A DNA stretch of 9,695 nucleotides, from assembly GCA_031285465.1 (NCBI GenBank), contig JAITWD010000076.1, positions 1-9,695 on the forward strand, written 5' to 3'. The translations under genes were made by a program, and so were the position numbers. Below the pieces are notes generated by a model. It was not told where the DNA came from. It did not search any database and was given only the letters and a program-made list of their open reading frames with translations. Below, piece by piece: positions 1 through 6,125 of the stretch. Position 1 is the stretch's first letter. Every line of letters begins with the position of its first letter. The stretch is from Lachnospiraceae bacterium. Its GTDB lineage: Bacteria > Bacillota > Clostridia > Lachnospirales > Lachnospiraceae.

Positions 1-261
1 GGAATATTCCTTAACCGTTTCGTTAATTATGATATCTTCTTCGGGAATAACGATCTTACCGGTTTTTTCCACTTTCAATGCCCCATATAAAAACATGACC
101 ATAATAACCAGGACAAAAATTTCAAATATGAACAGAATGATTTTATTCTGCTTCCTCCGCGCTCTTTTACGCCCGGAAACAGCATTGTTACTGCCGGACC
201 GATTGGTCGCGGTTCCACCATTTCTTCTTCCATTGGTATTTCTTCGGTTATCCACAGCCAT
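1..261 (-). CDS. LytR-CpsA-Psr (LCP)-type membrane protein, N-terminal 87 codons only
   Basis: Partial gene that runs off the low-coordinate edge with no stop. It begins MAVDNRRNTNGRRNGG and has an Arg/Asn-rich cytoplasmic tail (residues 1-40). One hydrophobic helix follows at about residues 41-62 (IILFIFEIFVLVIMVMFLYG), then an extracytoplasmic stretch (KVEKTGKIVIPEEDIIIN) at the edge. A short basic tail, one signal-anchor helix and a Lys/Glu-rich linker is the usual start of LCP proteins, which transfer lipid-linked glycopolymers to peptidoglycan; the catalytic LCP domain would lie outside the window, so the family call is an inference from architecture and context. The ATG at 261 is preceded by AAGGGAGAG (ribosome site, about 10 bases away). 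A longer open frame at 75-287 on this strand is a frame-shadow: it has no recognisable protein character and terminates inside this gene. The 134-base gap to the sugar transferase leaves room for a promoter, but I saw no good one. Confidence 0.7.
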   Translation of the reverse strand, partial: MAVDNRRNTNGRRNGGTATNRSGSNNAVSGRKRARRKQNKIILFIFEIFVLVIMVMFLYGALKVEKTGKIVIPEEDIIINETVKEYS

Positions 262-318
262 TTCGTACTCTCTCCCTTATTTTTCATTAGTATTACCTAA
301 TCAAGAAATAATTCTCGC

Positions 319-358
319 ATATTAAGACAGAAAAAACAAGCATTTTTTGTCTTAATAT
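319..358. repeat. AT-rich inverted repeat between sugar transferase and LCP-type gene
   Basis: An exact 11-base inverted repeat, ATATTAAGACA (319-329) and TGTCTTAATAT (348-358), continues inward as A5/T5 pairs after one bulged G (330), giving about 16 pairs around a short loop. On the minus strand it is not followed by a T-run, so it is not a classical terminator. It lies 37 bases past the transferase stop and 58 bases before the LCP-type start, and could be a weak terminator, an RNA stabiliser or an operator. Confidence 0.5.
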
Positions 359-395
359 TTTATTAATTATCATTTATAATTATCCAGCACCGGCT

Positions 396-1799
396 TTAGT
401 AAGCGTTTTTGCTGATAAATCCTTTGAATACGGTTAACAGTAAAATCTTTACATCTAATAAAAAAGTCCAATTCTCAATATAAAAAATGTCATATTCGAT
501 CCGCTTACGGATGGATGTGTCCCCCCGATACCCATTGATCTGAGCCCAGCCGGTCAGCCCTGGACGGACCTGATGCTTGATCATGTAACGGGGAATTTCT
601 TCCTTAAACTGTTCGACAAAGAGTGATTGCTCCGGTCTGGGTCCCACCAGGCTCATTTCGCCCGCCAGAATATTAAAGAACTGCGGTAGCTCATCAATAC
701 TGGTCCGGCGCAGTAGTTTCCCGACCCTTGTCACTCGTGGATCATCCCGTACCGTCCAGCCACGCTCAGCCGTACCGGTCTTTTTCATTTCCATCGTACG
801 AAATTTATAGATATAAAACGGCTTGTTATGTAAACCTACCCGTTCCTGCCGGAAGATTACCGGACCACGACTGGTCAGGCGGATAGCCACCGCCGCAAAT
901 AGCATGAAAGGAGAAAATAAAAGCAACCCGCATAGTGAACCAACGATATCGACCGCCCGCTTAACCATCCAGTTCAGAGTATTGGTCAGTGGCACATAAC
1001 GGATATTGATCACCGGTAATCCCATCAGATCCTCAGTATAAGGACGGCTGGGCACCAGTGCATTGTAGTCGGGAATAAACTTGGTGTGCACGCCCGATTT
1101 TTCACACAGATCGACAATATGCTCTAAATGGTCATAGTCCTTAAGCGCCAGAGTAATAGCGATCTCATCCAGTTTATTTTCCGGCAGAATGTAAAGGATG
1201 TTCTCAATCCTCCCCACCACTTTCACCCCTTTATACATGGTCCCGCGGGGAACCCGGTCATCCAGGATGCCACGCACGACATACCCCCATTGGGGATTGG
1301 CATTAATACGAGTAACATATTCCTCCGCTGCCCGTGAATAACCGACCAACAGGATATATTTCCGGTTGTATCCCCGACGACGAAAAAACTGCAGACAACT
1401 GCGTAAAAAATAACGGCTTAACGTGGTCAGAATAATATTAATCCCATAAAAAATAGAAATCATCGAACGGGAAAAGTCATTTTGCTTAATAACAAAGAGT
1501 GCCACAATAAATAAAAGCAGTCCAACGGTATTGGACTGGATAATGCCGATAATTTCGTATTTACGACGGGTAGCCCGTTTCGGGGTGTACATGTTAAAAA
1601 ATGAGTACAAGATGACGTAGCCGGGAACCAGTAAATAAAGTGCACTAAAATAGGTGCCCATCGGCAACATCCCGGCATCAGCATCCAATGGAAGAATATT
1701 GAATTTGACAAACCATGCTAATATATAGGAAACCGCGACGATCACCGCATCTAGCAACAGGTGCATCCGGTTGAAAATTTTCTGATTATCCTTTATCAT
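396..1799 (-). CDS. Undecaprenyl-phosphate sugar-1-phosphate transferase (WcaJ/CpsE-like initiating enzyme)
   Basis: Integral membrane enzyme that starts repeat-unit synthesis by moving a hexose-1-phosphate from a nucleotide sugar to undecaprenyl phosphate. At 467 residues it has the usual full length of the large polyprenyl glycosylphosphotransferases. Four N-terminal membrane helices lie at about 11-33, 47-68, 81-104 and 110-128. A nucleotide-binding-like central domain (about 146-265, with LLVGYSRAAEEY) follows. The C-terminal bacterial sugar transferase domain (about 276-467) opens with a re-entrant hydrophobic helix at 284-306, then carries KFRTM (332-336), the acidic pair in SIDELPQ (D369, E370), SLVGPRPE (383-390) and RPGLTGWAQINGYRG (412-425). 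Glucose-1-phosphate is a reasonable donor, but galactose cannot be excluded. The ATG start has only a weak ribosome site (GGGTAAAGAG); no better internal start exists before the first helix. It follows the methyltransferase by 152 bases and may have its own promoter. Confidence 0.93.
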   Translation of the reverse strand: MIKDNQKIFNRMHLLLDAVIVAVSYILAWFVKFNILPLDADAGMLPMGTYFSALYLLVPGYVILYSFFNMYTPKRATRRKYEIIGIIQSNTVGLLLFIVALFVIKQNDFSRSMISIFYGINIILTTLSRYFLRSCLQFFRRRGYNRKYILLVGYSRAAEEYVTRINANPQWGYVVRGILDDRVPRGTMYKGVKVVGRIENILYILPENKLDEIAITLALKDYDHLEHIVDLCEKSGVHTKFIPDYNALVPSRPYTEDLMGLPVINIRYVPLTNTLNWMVKRAVDIVGSLCGLLLFSPFMLFAAVAIRLTSRGPVIFRQERVGLHNKPFYIYKFRTMEMKKTGTAERGWTVRDDPRVTRVGKLLRRTSIDELPQFFNILAGEMSLVGPRPEQSLFVEQFKEEIPRYMIKHQVRPGLTGWAQINGYRGDTSIRKRIEYDIFYIENWTFLLDVKILLLTVFKGFISKNAY

Positions 1800-1951
1800 C
1801 TCTTTACCCGTGCTGTAACTTTACCAATCTTTTATTTATCTTATAATTAAAAATGATGTATTTATAATGATGATTAGTTTTTCCATTTTTTAAATATAAA
1901 TCCTTTGAAATATTTTACAATAATGTAGGCGAAAGAACAACTTAAATTTCA
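1800..1951 (-). other. AT-rich spacer upstream of sugar transferase
   Basis: A 152-base non-coding stretch, much richer in A and T than the flanking genes. It contains the possible promoter at 1893-1920 and one copy of a 14-base word also found inside the 3' end of the transferase gene. I see no strong terminator hairpin after the methyltransferase stop. Confidence 0.5.
1893..1920 (-). promoter_or_regulatory. Possible sigma-A promoter for the sugar transferase
   Basis: Reading the minus strand, TTGTAA (1915-1920) and TATATT (1893-1898) are separated by 16 bases, matching the -35 and -10 consensus at 4 and 5 of 6 positions. It would give a leader of roughly 85-90 bases. The surrounding sequence is so AT-rich that chance matches are easy, hence low confidence. 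Confidence 0.3.
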
Positions 1952-3265
1952 CTAAAGAGGCTCTGAAGTTCTTCTTAATATGCAAATATTCTTTGTATTA
2001 TCGGAAAAATAATCAAAACCACCGGCGATACTCTTTTCCTTGATCAATTCATCAGTGTGTATATTCCACAGCAAAACGCCTAGCTTGTCACTCACGATCG
2101 TCGGATCATTGATCACCTTAAGAAGGATATCAATTGCTGAATAATTATCGTAAAACTCACTCAATTTAATGGGGGTATTTTTTTCCGACCGACTTTCATA
2201 GGGCATATTCCAAATAACCCGGTTAAAAATTGGCACCACCCGGTCGGCTTTTAGTACTGACCCATCCGCTTGCGGTACTCCCTTCCTGTTCTGCGATTTT
2301 ACCCATTCCCTGACATCTCCCCATTCCAACACAATATCCGCGCTGACCAAACTTAAACGAACGTTCATCCGCGCTGAAACCACTGAAAATGGGTTAATCT
2401 CCACTCCATAGACGCTATCGCAGCATCGTGCCGAATGGATCAGGTCAATCCCTGCCCCATAACCGATCACAAAGACGCTATCATCGCTTTTTAGGTCAAA
2501 TTCTTCATATATCGCATTATAATATTCGATGTCAATGTATTTTCCAGGAGTATATGCACTGGGCAATGAAATATAAAAGGTTTCGGTTGATGGTTTAGGT
2601 TGTCCTGCCCTTTGTTTCAGCTCCGCCACAAATTGATCCAAATTATATATCTTATAATAATACAGACCATCCCGCAGGTATTCATCGATAAATTTCATTT
2701 CACCTACCGGCTGTAACTCGCTCGCATATTCACCATATAAATGATCCACATAAACATCAATTGCTTCTTCCAGGCGATAGGCATCACTTATCTCATCTTC
2801 AAAACCGACCGATTGCCGACAGACCTTTCCTACATCCATCCAAATGTGGGCAAAATCATAATAATGATATTGTGAAGCTGAATAACGCGGTTGCGCCGAT
2901 CGCTTTCCGACCCTTTGTTCAAGCACCGGAACAATACAGATAAGTCGGTTTCCCCAAAAAACGTAATCCAAGACATACATCTGCCCGCCTACCGGTGTTT
3001 CATCTTCGATACCGATTTCATTTTTAATAATATCAAGATTTAGCGTAAATTCTATGGCTTTTTCTTTAGGGTAGGTGATGCGGAAGACTTGAAACTCAAA
3101 CCCTTCGCTAAAGACATTGAAGCTTTCATTATTCTTATTGGAGCTGATCAATGGGTTAGCGGCTTTTACATTGAATAATTTCATTAATTCCAACCCGGGG
3201 ATCATGGCATCCTCCCCATAACCGGCCTGCTCGATGCACCGGTCAAAATATGCAAAAATATCCAT
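1952..3265 (-). CDS. SAM-dependent class I methyltransferase with unrecognised N-terminal region
   Basis: A 437-residue protein with no signal peptide or membrane helix, so cytoplasmic. The C-terminal part (about 255-437) looks like a Rossmann methyltransferase: SAM-binding VFVIGYGAGIDLI (motif I, glycines near 268-272), an acidic strand end GVEINPF (Glu289), SADIVLEWGDVREW, and VIWNMPYES with N353-M354-P355-Y356. The Asn-x-Pro-Tyr signature is known from enzymes that methylate amino nitrogens (PrmC, RsmD, DNA adenine types), so an amino acceptor is possible; this is inference. Residues 1-250, rich in aromatic and acidic residues (YHYYDFAHIWMD, YYYKIYNLDQF), match nothing I recognise. Among glycosyltransferase genes, a role in modifying the glycan or its amino sugar is plausible but unproven. 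The start is placed at the second Met because GGAGGT lies five bases before it; the Met seven codons upstream has no ribosome site. The preceding stop is 38 bases away. Confidence 0.75.
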   Translation of the reverse strand: MDIFAYFDRCIEQAGYGEDAMIPGLELMKLFNVKAANPLISSNKNNESFNVFSEGFEFQVFRITYPKEKAIEFTLNLDIIKNEIGIEDETPVGGQMYVLDYVFWGNRLICIVPVLEQRVGKRSAQPRYSASQYHYYDFAHIWMDVGKVCRQSVGFEDEISDAYRLEEAIDVYVDHLYGEYASELQPVGEMKFIDEYLRDGLYYYKIYNLDQFVAELKQRAGQPKPSTETFYISLPSAYTPGKYIDIEYYNAIYEEFDLKSDDSVFVIGYGAGIDLIHSARCCDSVYGVEINPFSVVSARMNVRLSLVSADIVLEWGDVREWVKSQNRKGVPQADGSVLKADRVVPIFNRVIWNMPYESRSEKNTPIKLSEFYDNYSAIDILLKVINDPTIVSDKLGVLLWNIHTDELIKEKSIAGGFDYFSDNTKNICILRRTSEPL

Positions 3266-3270
3266 CCCAC

Positions 3271-3276
3271 ACCTCC
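3271..3276 (-). promoter_or_regulatory. Ribosome binding site that fixes the methyltransferase start
   Basis: GGAGGT on the minus strand, five bases before the ATG at 3265. It lies within the first codons of the longer open frame that begins at 3286, which has no ribosome site of its own, so the shorter start is preferred. Confidence 0.75.
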
Positions 3277-3303
3277 AACCGTCCATTTAACACAATAATA
3301 AAT

Positions 3304-4344
3304 TCACGATATAAACCGACGGATAATATTCACATACAATTGTCCCTGTACGCTAAGATAACGTGACAGGTTTTCTCTTTGAAAGAACACCTTTTTTGCC
3401 CTTCCTTCAGGACTTGACGACAAAAGGACCCCCTTCCATAACCCCTTTAGATAACCTCTTCCCATACCCTTACGGACAAAAAATGCCCATTTCACCCCAA
3501 AGCCGATCATCAATAGCGGCAGGTTAAGAATGATCTGTCCGATCGGCATATTCTTGTAGATCAAATATACACTGTTCCGTGAGGTCATATCGGTCTTAAA
3601 GTCATTATACCGCGATCCACTGGCACCGCTACCGGCATGGCGCACCACTGCCCGTGGTGTGAACCGGTTGATGTATCCTGCCAACTGCGCCCGATAGCCG
3701 ATGTCGATATCTTCAAGATAGGCGAAATGAGCCTCATCGAAATAGCCCAGTTCCTCCACCATCCGCTTCCGGTATATCGCCGCCCCCGCACATGCCGCAA
3801 AAATATCCCGCGCTTTGGTATAGCGATCGGCCGGCTGCCCCTTCCCCCAGGCAAAGGCCCACCCTAATGCACAATAATAATCACCGGCATCATCAATTAT
3901 ATCCGGTGCATCCATTGTCACCATCTTGGCACCAACCGAGAAAATCCGCTCATCCGGCCGGATAGTGCCCAATAATTCGGCCACAAAATGTCGTCCTACC
4001 ACCGTATCGTTGTTTAGCAGGATCACATAGTCGGTATCGGCCGCCTTGATCCCAGCATTTACCGCACAGCAAAAGCCGGTATTTTCCCCCATTTCAATCA
4101 GTTTGACCGTTGGATAATGCTCCCTCACCCACAACACACTTCCGTCCTTAGACCCATTGTCCACCACGTACACTAACGGTAGCAAGGTACCGGTCCACAA
4201 CGACCGCAAACACCGCTTTAGATAGTCTAAACCATTATAATTGGGGATGACCACCGTTACATCTGTGGTCTTTTTATCGGCACCATTTAAGGACATCTTC
4301 GCTTCGTTCATGGGCATCTGTGTTCTATCCACAATCACCTTCAC
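3304..4344 (-). CDS. GT2 family glycosyltransferase, WbbL/rhamnosyltransferase-like
   Basis: A 346-residue inverting glycosyltransferase of the GT-A fold that adds one sugar to a lipid-linked glycan on the cytoplasmic side of the membrane. The nucleotide-sugar domain starts with TVVIPNYNG (30-38) and VVDNGSKDGS (60-69). It continues with NTGFCCAVNAGI (88-99), the metal-binding LLNNDT (109-114, in place of DxD), and LEDIDIGYR (210-218), whose acidic residues should supply the catalytic base; VRHAGSGASG (234-243) completes the site. This pattern is typical of rhamnosyltransferase-like GT2 enzymes, but the donor sugar cannot be read directly. A hydrophobic patch at about 270-290 and a basic C-terminus suggest membrane association. 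The given start is a GTG; in-frame GTG codons at 4338 and 4332 and an ATG at 4317 are alternatives, and the 4332 GTG sits nine bases after GAGGTG. All lie before the catalytic domain. A possible promoter and a hairpin lie just upstream. Confidence 0.88.
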   Translation of the reverse strand: MKVIVDRTQMPMNEAKMSLNGADKKTTDVTVVIPNYNGLDYLKRCLRSLWTGTLLPLVYVVDNGSKDGSVLWVREHYPTVKLIEMGENTGFCCAVNAGIKAADTDYVILLNNDTVVGRHFVAELLGTIRPDERIFSVGAKMVTMDAPDIIDDAGDYYCALGWAFAWGKGQPADRYTKARDIFAACAGAAIYRKRMVEELGYFDEAHFAYLEDIDIGYRAQLAGYINRFTPRAVVRHAGSGASGSRYNDFKTDMTSRNSVYLIYKNMPIGQIILNLPLLMIGFGVKWAFFVRKGMGRGYLKGLWKGVLLSSSPEGRAKKVFFQRENLSRYLSVQGQLYVNIIRRFIS

Positions 4345-4352
4345 CTCTTCTT

Positions 4353-4369
4353 GCAGCCCCAGAGGCTGC
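4353..4369 (-). other. GC-rich hairpin in the leader of the WbbL-like gene
   Basis: A perfect six-pair stem, GCAGCC and GGCTGC, around a five-base loop. It lies nine bases before the GTG start and is followed by AAGAAGAGG, the purine-rich ribosome region, not by a T-run. It is therefore unlikely to be a terminator in this direction and may affect translation of the gene below it. Confidence 0.45.
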
Positions 4370-4380
4370 CACTATTTATA

Positions 4381-4408
4381 ATTATACACCACTTTCTCAT
4401 ATCTCCAA
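4381..4408 (-). promoter_or_regulatory. Possible promoter before the WbbL-like glycosyltransferase
   Basis: A perfect TATAAT (4381-4386 on the minus strand) lies 16 bases after TTGGAG (4403-4408), which matches the -35 consensus at only three positions. Transcription would begin near 4374, leaving a leader of about 30 bases that consists mostly of the 4353-4369 hairpin. Confidence 0.38.
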
Positions 4409-4430
4409 GCGTCCGAACCATTACTGGACA

Positions 4431-5846
4431 TTAATATTTCAACCACTCTTCCATCCCTGGATCCCATACGATCACAAAGCCCGCTGCCCGCACCCGCTGA
4501 CAAAATTCCAGACTGATCTTCTTATAATCGGCCTCCTCCTTCAATCCCCCTTTCCAGTCAAACCGACCGGTCCGTTGATTGCGCAAATAAGGCAGTCCGA
4601 TCACCTCTTCCAAATACTCCTCCACCGCCGGTGATACCATCATGCAACGGACATCGACCGCCTCCGCTTCCTGGCGTAGTGTCGCCCGATGCATATATCC
4701 ACTATACTCCTTATGCAGACCATTAAAAAGCGGCGTTCCGTCACCCTTGTAGATTCCACCCGCGATCCGCCGATTCCGATTGATCAACCGACCGCCAATA
4801 ATACCTATCTCCGGCCGCGCATAAAGTTCATCCGGAATAAAGCTTACCCGGTAAAATCCCAAATGCCGCGTGTGTCCTACCTCACCATTCCATCCGCGCT
4901 TACGGAGAAAATCCTCGATCGCACGTTTACCGGCTTCATAAGCATAGTCTTTACTCTGCGGATTATCCGCCGTTGAATCGGCATGACAACGCCAATGATA
5001 TAGGACCTTGTCTATGTGCACTGTTTCTTCACGTAAATGGCGCAGACTGACCATCCGCTCTGCGGCCGTCCTCCGGCTCGCCCGACCCAGCATATTATCA
5101 ATCGCCCGTAGTACCAGATCATAATCCTGCGCACCATCATAGGCCGACCGAAACTCCAGGGTCTGGATCAATTCCCGTCTCATTACCAAAAAATGACAAA
5201 TATAATTATTGGATAGGATCATATCAAGATTGATCGGCGGTTTCCGATGATGGTCAAAGAATACCATCCCCTCGTTATCGCATTTATCCTCATCCGAATA
5301 AAGCATCTGGACGGTCACACCCCTACATGCACTGTTATGAATGGCTTCTGCCATTTCATATAAAGCATCGGGGGTTAACCGATCATCATGATCCAATAAA
5401 CCGACATAATCACCGGTCGTATAACGCAAAGCATAGTTGGTATTGCCGGAAATACCCTTGTTTTCCGGTACCTTCCGATAATGTACCCGGCCATCGCGCT
5501 CCTGATAATCTTTGATAATAGCTGTGACCGATGGGTCCGACCCAGCATCGGCCAGGATCAGTTCCCATTTATCATAACTTTGGTCGATCACCGATTCGAT
5601 CATAGCACGCAAATGAAGCGGATCGGGATCATATACCGGAACCACCACACTAAAGCGATAGGACAACTTCGCACTGCGCAACCGTTCCGCCGCCAAAACA
5701 TGCTCCGGTAGCGGACTATACTCATAGCGCTCACTGATCTCCTTTGCCGCCCGCTCCCTCGCCGCATACCATGCCTGGCGAAGACCGTTTTTTTTCAGAT
5801 AATATATGGTTTTTTTAATGTTGGCAATCCGTAAAAGTCTTCCCAT
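4431..5846 (-). CDS. GT2 glycosyltransferase (RfbC-like) with a decayed second GT domain
   Basis: A 471-residue protein with one intact GT-A domain and a remnant of a second. A basic N-terminal segment (1-60) precedes FSVVVPVYDPD (65-75), WELILADAGSDP (85-96), NKGISGNTNYAL (129-140), the metal-binding LLDHDD (150-155), SNNYICHF (212-219), the probable catalytic-base region GAQDYDLVLR (238-247) and YHWRCH (283-288). These match the RfbC-like GT2 subgroup and the first domain of the protein at 7901-9695. There is an Arg-rich insertion of about 20 residues at 250-273 that the paralogue lacks. Residues 345-471 align with only the second half of the paralogue's second domain (EIGIIGGRL against DVGAVGAKL; CQRVRAAGFVIVWDP against CLKLRAKGYLNLFTP); the nucleotide-binding half and the catalytic NDVD are gone. 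The N-terminal domain should be active. The ATG is preceded by GGAG five bases away. Donor and acceptor are unknown. Confidence 0.88.
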   Translation of the reverse strand: MGRLLRIANIKKTIYYLKKNGLRQAWYAARERAAKEISERYEYSPLPEHVLAAERLRSAKLSYRFSVVVPVYDPDPLHLRAMIESVIDQSYDKWELILADAGSDPSVTAIIKDYQERDGRVHYRKVPENKGISGNTNYALRYTTGDYVGLLDHDDRLTPDALYEMAEAIHNSACRGVTVQMLYSDEDKCDNEGMVFFDHHRKPPINLDMILSNNYICHFLVMRRELIQTLEFRSAYDGAQDYDLVLRAIDNMLGRASRRTAAERMVSLRHLREETVHIDKVLYHWRCHADSTADNPQSKDYAYEAGKRAIEDFLRKRGWNGEVGHTRHLGFYRVSFIPDELYARPEIGIIGGRLINRNRRIAGGIYKGDGTPLFNGLHKEYSGYMHRATLRQEAEAVDVRCMMVSPAVEEYLEEVIGLPYLRNQRTGRFDWKGGLKEEADYKKISLEFCQRVRAAGFVIVWDPGMEEWLKY

Positions 5847-5856
5847 ATTTGCTCCG

Positions 5857-5904
5857 TTTTCAAACTATACCCGTGCATTTCGCAGATTTTATCTACGAAA
5901 CTGC
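5857..5904. repeat. 48-base hairpin repeat, copy 1
   Basis: Identical at 45 of 48 positions to 5933-5980 (differences at unit positions 16, 17 and 39). Contains inverted arms TTTCGCAGAT (5878-5887) and ATCTACGAAA (5891-5900) around TTT, with one mismatch; the flanking GCA and TGC add three pairs after a bulged C. The copy ends 10 bases before the ATG at 5846, so on the minus strand it forms the leader directly before the ribosome site. Confidence 0.85.
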
Positions 5905-5915
5905 CTGAATAAAAA

Positions 5916-5940
5916 TTTGAAAAATCTATGATTTTTCAAA
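5916..5940 (-). terminator. AT-rich hairpin followed by a T-run, candidate terminator after the mutase
   Basis: Exact 11-base arms TTTGAAAAATC (5916-5926) and GATTTTTCAAA (5930-5940) enclose a three-base loop. On the minus strand the stem is followed at once by TTTTT (5911-5915), the layout of an intrinsic terminator for the mutase transcript. The stem has only two G-C pairs, and its upstream arm overlaps repeat copy 2, so it may instead be part of a dispersed repeat element. Confidence 0.4.
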
Positions 5941-5980
5941 CTATACCTATGCATTTCGCAGATTTTATCTGCGAAACTGC
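5933..5980. repeat. 48-base hairpin repeat, copy 2
   Basis: Second copy, offset by 76 bases from the first. Its arms TTTCGCAGAT (5954-5963) and ATCTGCGAAA (5967-5976) are perfectly complementary around TTT. The base that breaks the stem of copy 1 is paired here. Its first eight bases are shared with the arm of the 5916-5940 hairpin. Confidence 0.85.
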
Positions 5981-6020
5981 TCAAATCAAAAGTGAAAAAT
6001 AAATCTCTACCGTATAAATC

Positions 6021-6035
6021 TCTCATAGTATGAGA
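6021..6035. repeat. 15-base palindrome
   Basis: TCTCATA-G-TATGAGA, a perfect seven-base-arm palindrome with a single central base, a geometry often seen in operators for dimeric regulators. It touches the next stem (6035-6077). Confidence 0.45.
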
Positions 6036-6077
6036 AGAAACTAAGTGGCACGATGGATTCTGGCCAAATAGTTTCTT
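6035..6077. repeat. Long-looped stem with nine-base arms
   Basis: AAGAAACTA (6035-6043) and TAGTTTCTT (6069-6077) are exact complements. Inside, TGGC (6046-6049) can pair with GCCA (6063-6066) across a symmetric two-base internal loop, leaving a 13-base apical loop. It suggests a folded RNA or a transposon-like end pair; no T-run follows in either direction. Confidence 0.45.
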
Positions 6078-6099
6078 TGCTCATTAATTGCTCATTAAT
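6078..6099. repeat. 11-base tandem direct repeat
   Basis: TGCTCATTAAT occurs twice with no spacer (6078-6088 and 6089-6099). The period is about one helical turn, so a DNA-binding protein could contact both copies on one face; slippage is the simpler explanation. Confidence 0.55.
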
Positions 6100-6125
6100 A
6101 TTTGATGCTTGTTAAGCAATAATAA

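Larger units (their letters stand above)
5847..6125. other. Repeat-rich non-coding spacer between mutase and RfbC-like GT
   Basis: This 279-base gap is the largest in the window. It contains two near-identical 48-base units that each form a hairpin, a separate AT-rich hairpin between them, a 15-base palindrome, a long-looped stem with nine-base arms, an 11-base tandem repeat and a small five-base-arm hairpin. No convincing gene is present; the longest minus-strand frame I noted is 25 codons (6007-6084) and has no ribosome site. Confidence 0.75.

Noticed and set aside
75..287. 70-codon minus-strand frame overlapping the LCP-type gene start
   Set aside because: Different frame from the membrane-anchored product; terminates inside it and has no recognisable features.
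5857..5980. CRISPR array
   Set aside because: Only two units, a 28-base interval that itself forms a hairpin shared with the unit, and no cas genes.
5951..5988. TTGATT-16-TAAAAT as a promoter for the RfbC-like glycosyltransferase
   Set aside because: The -10 would fall within the hairpin of repeat copy 2 and the match is modest, so it is not listed as a feature.
6007..6084. 25-codon minus-strand frame in the repeat-rich spacer (MSKETIWPESIVPL...)
   Set aside because: No ribosome site before its ATG, and it coincides with the stem-loop and palindrome, which explain the sequence better. Kept here because it could be a fragment of something larger.
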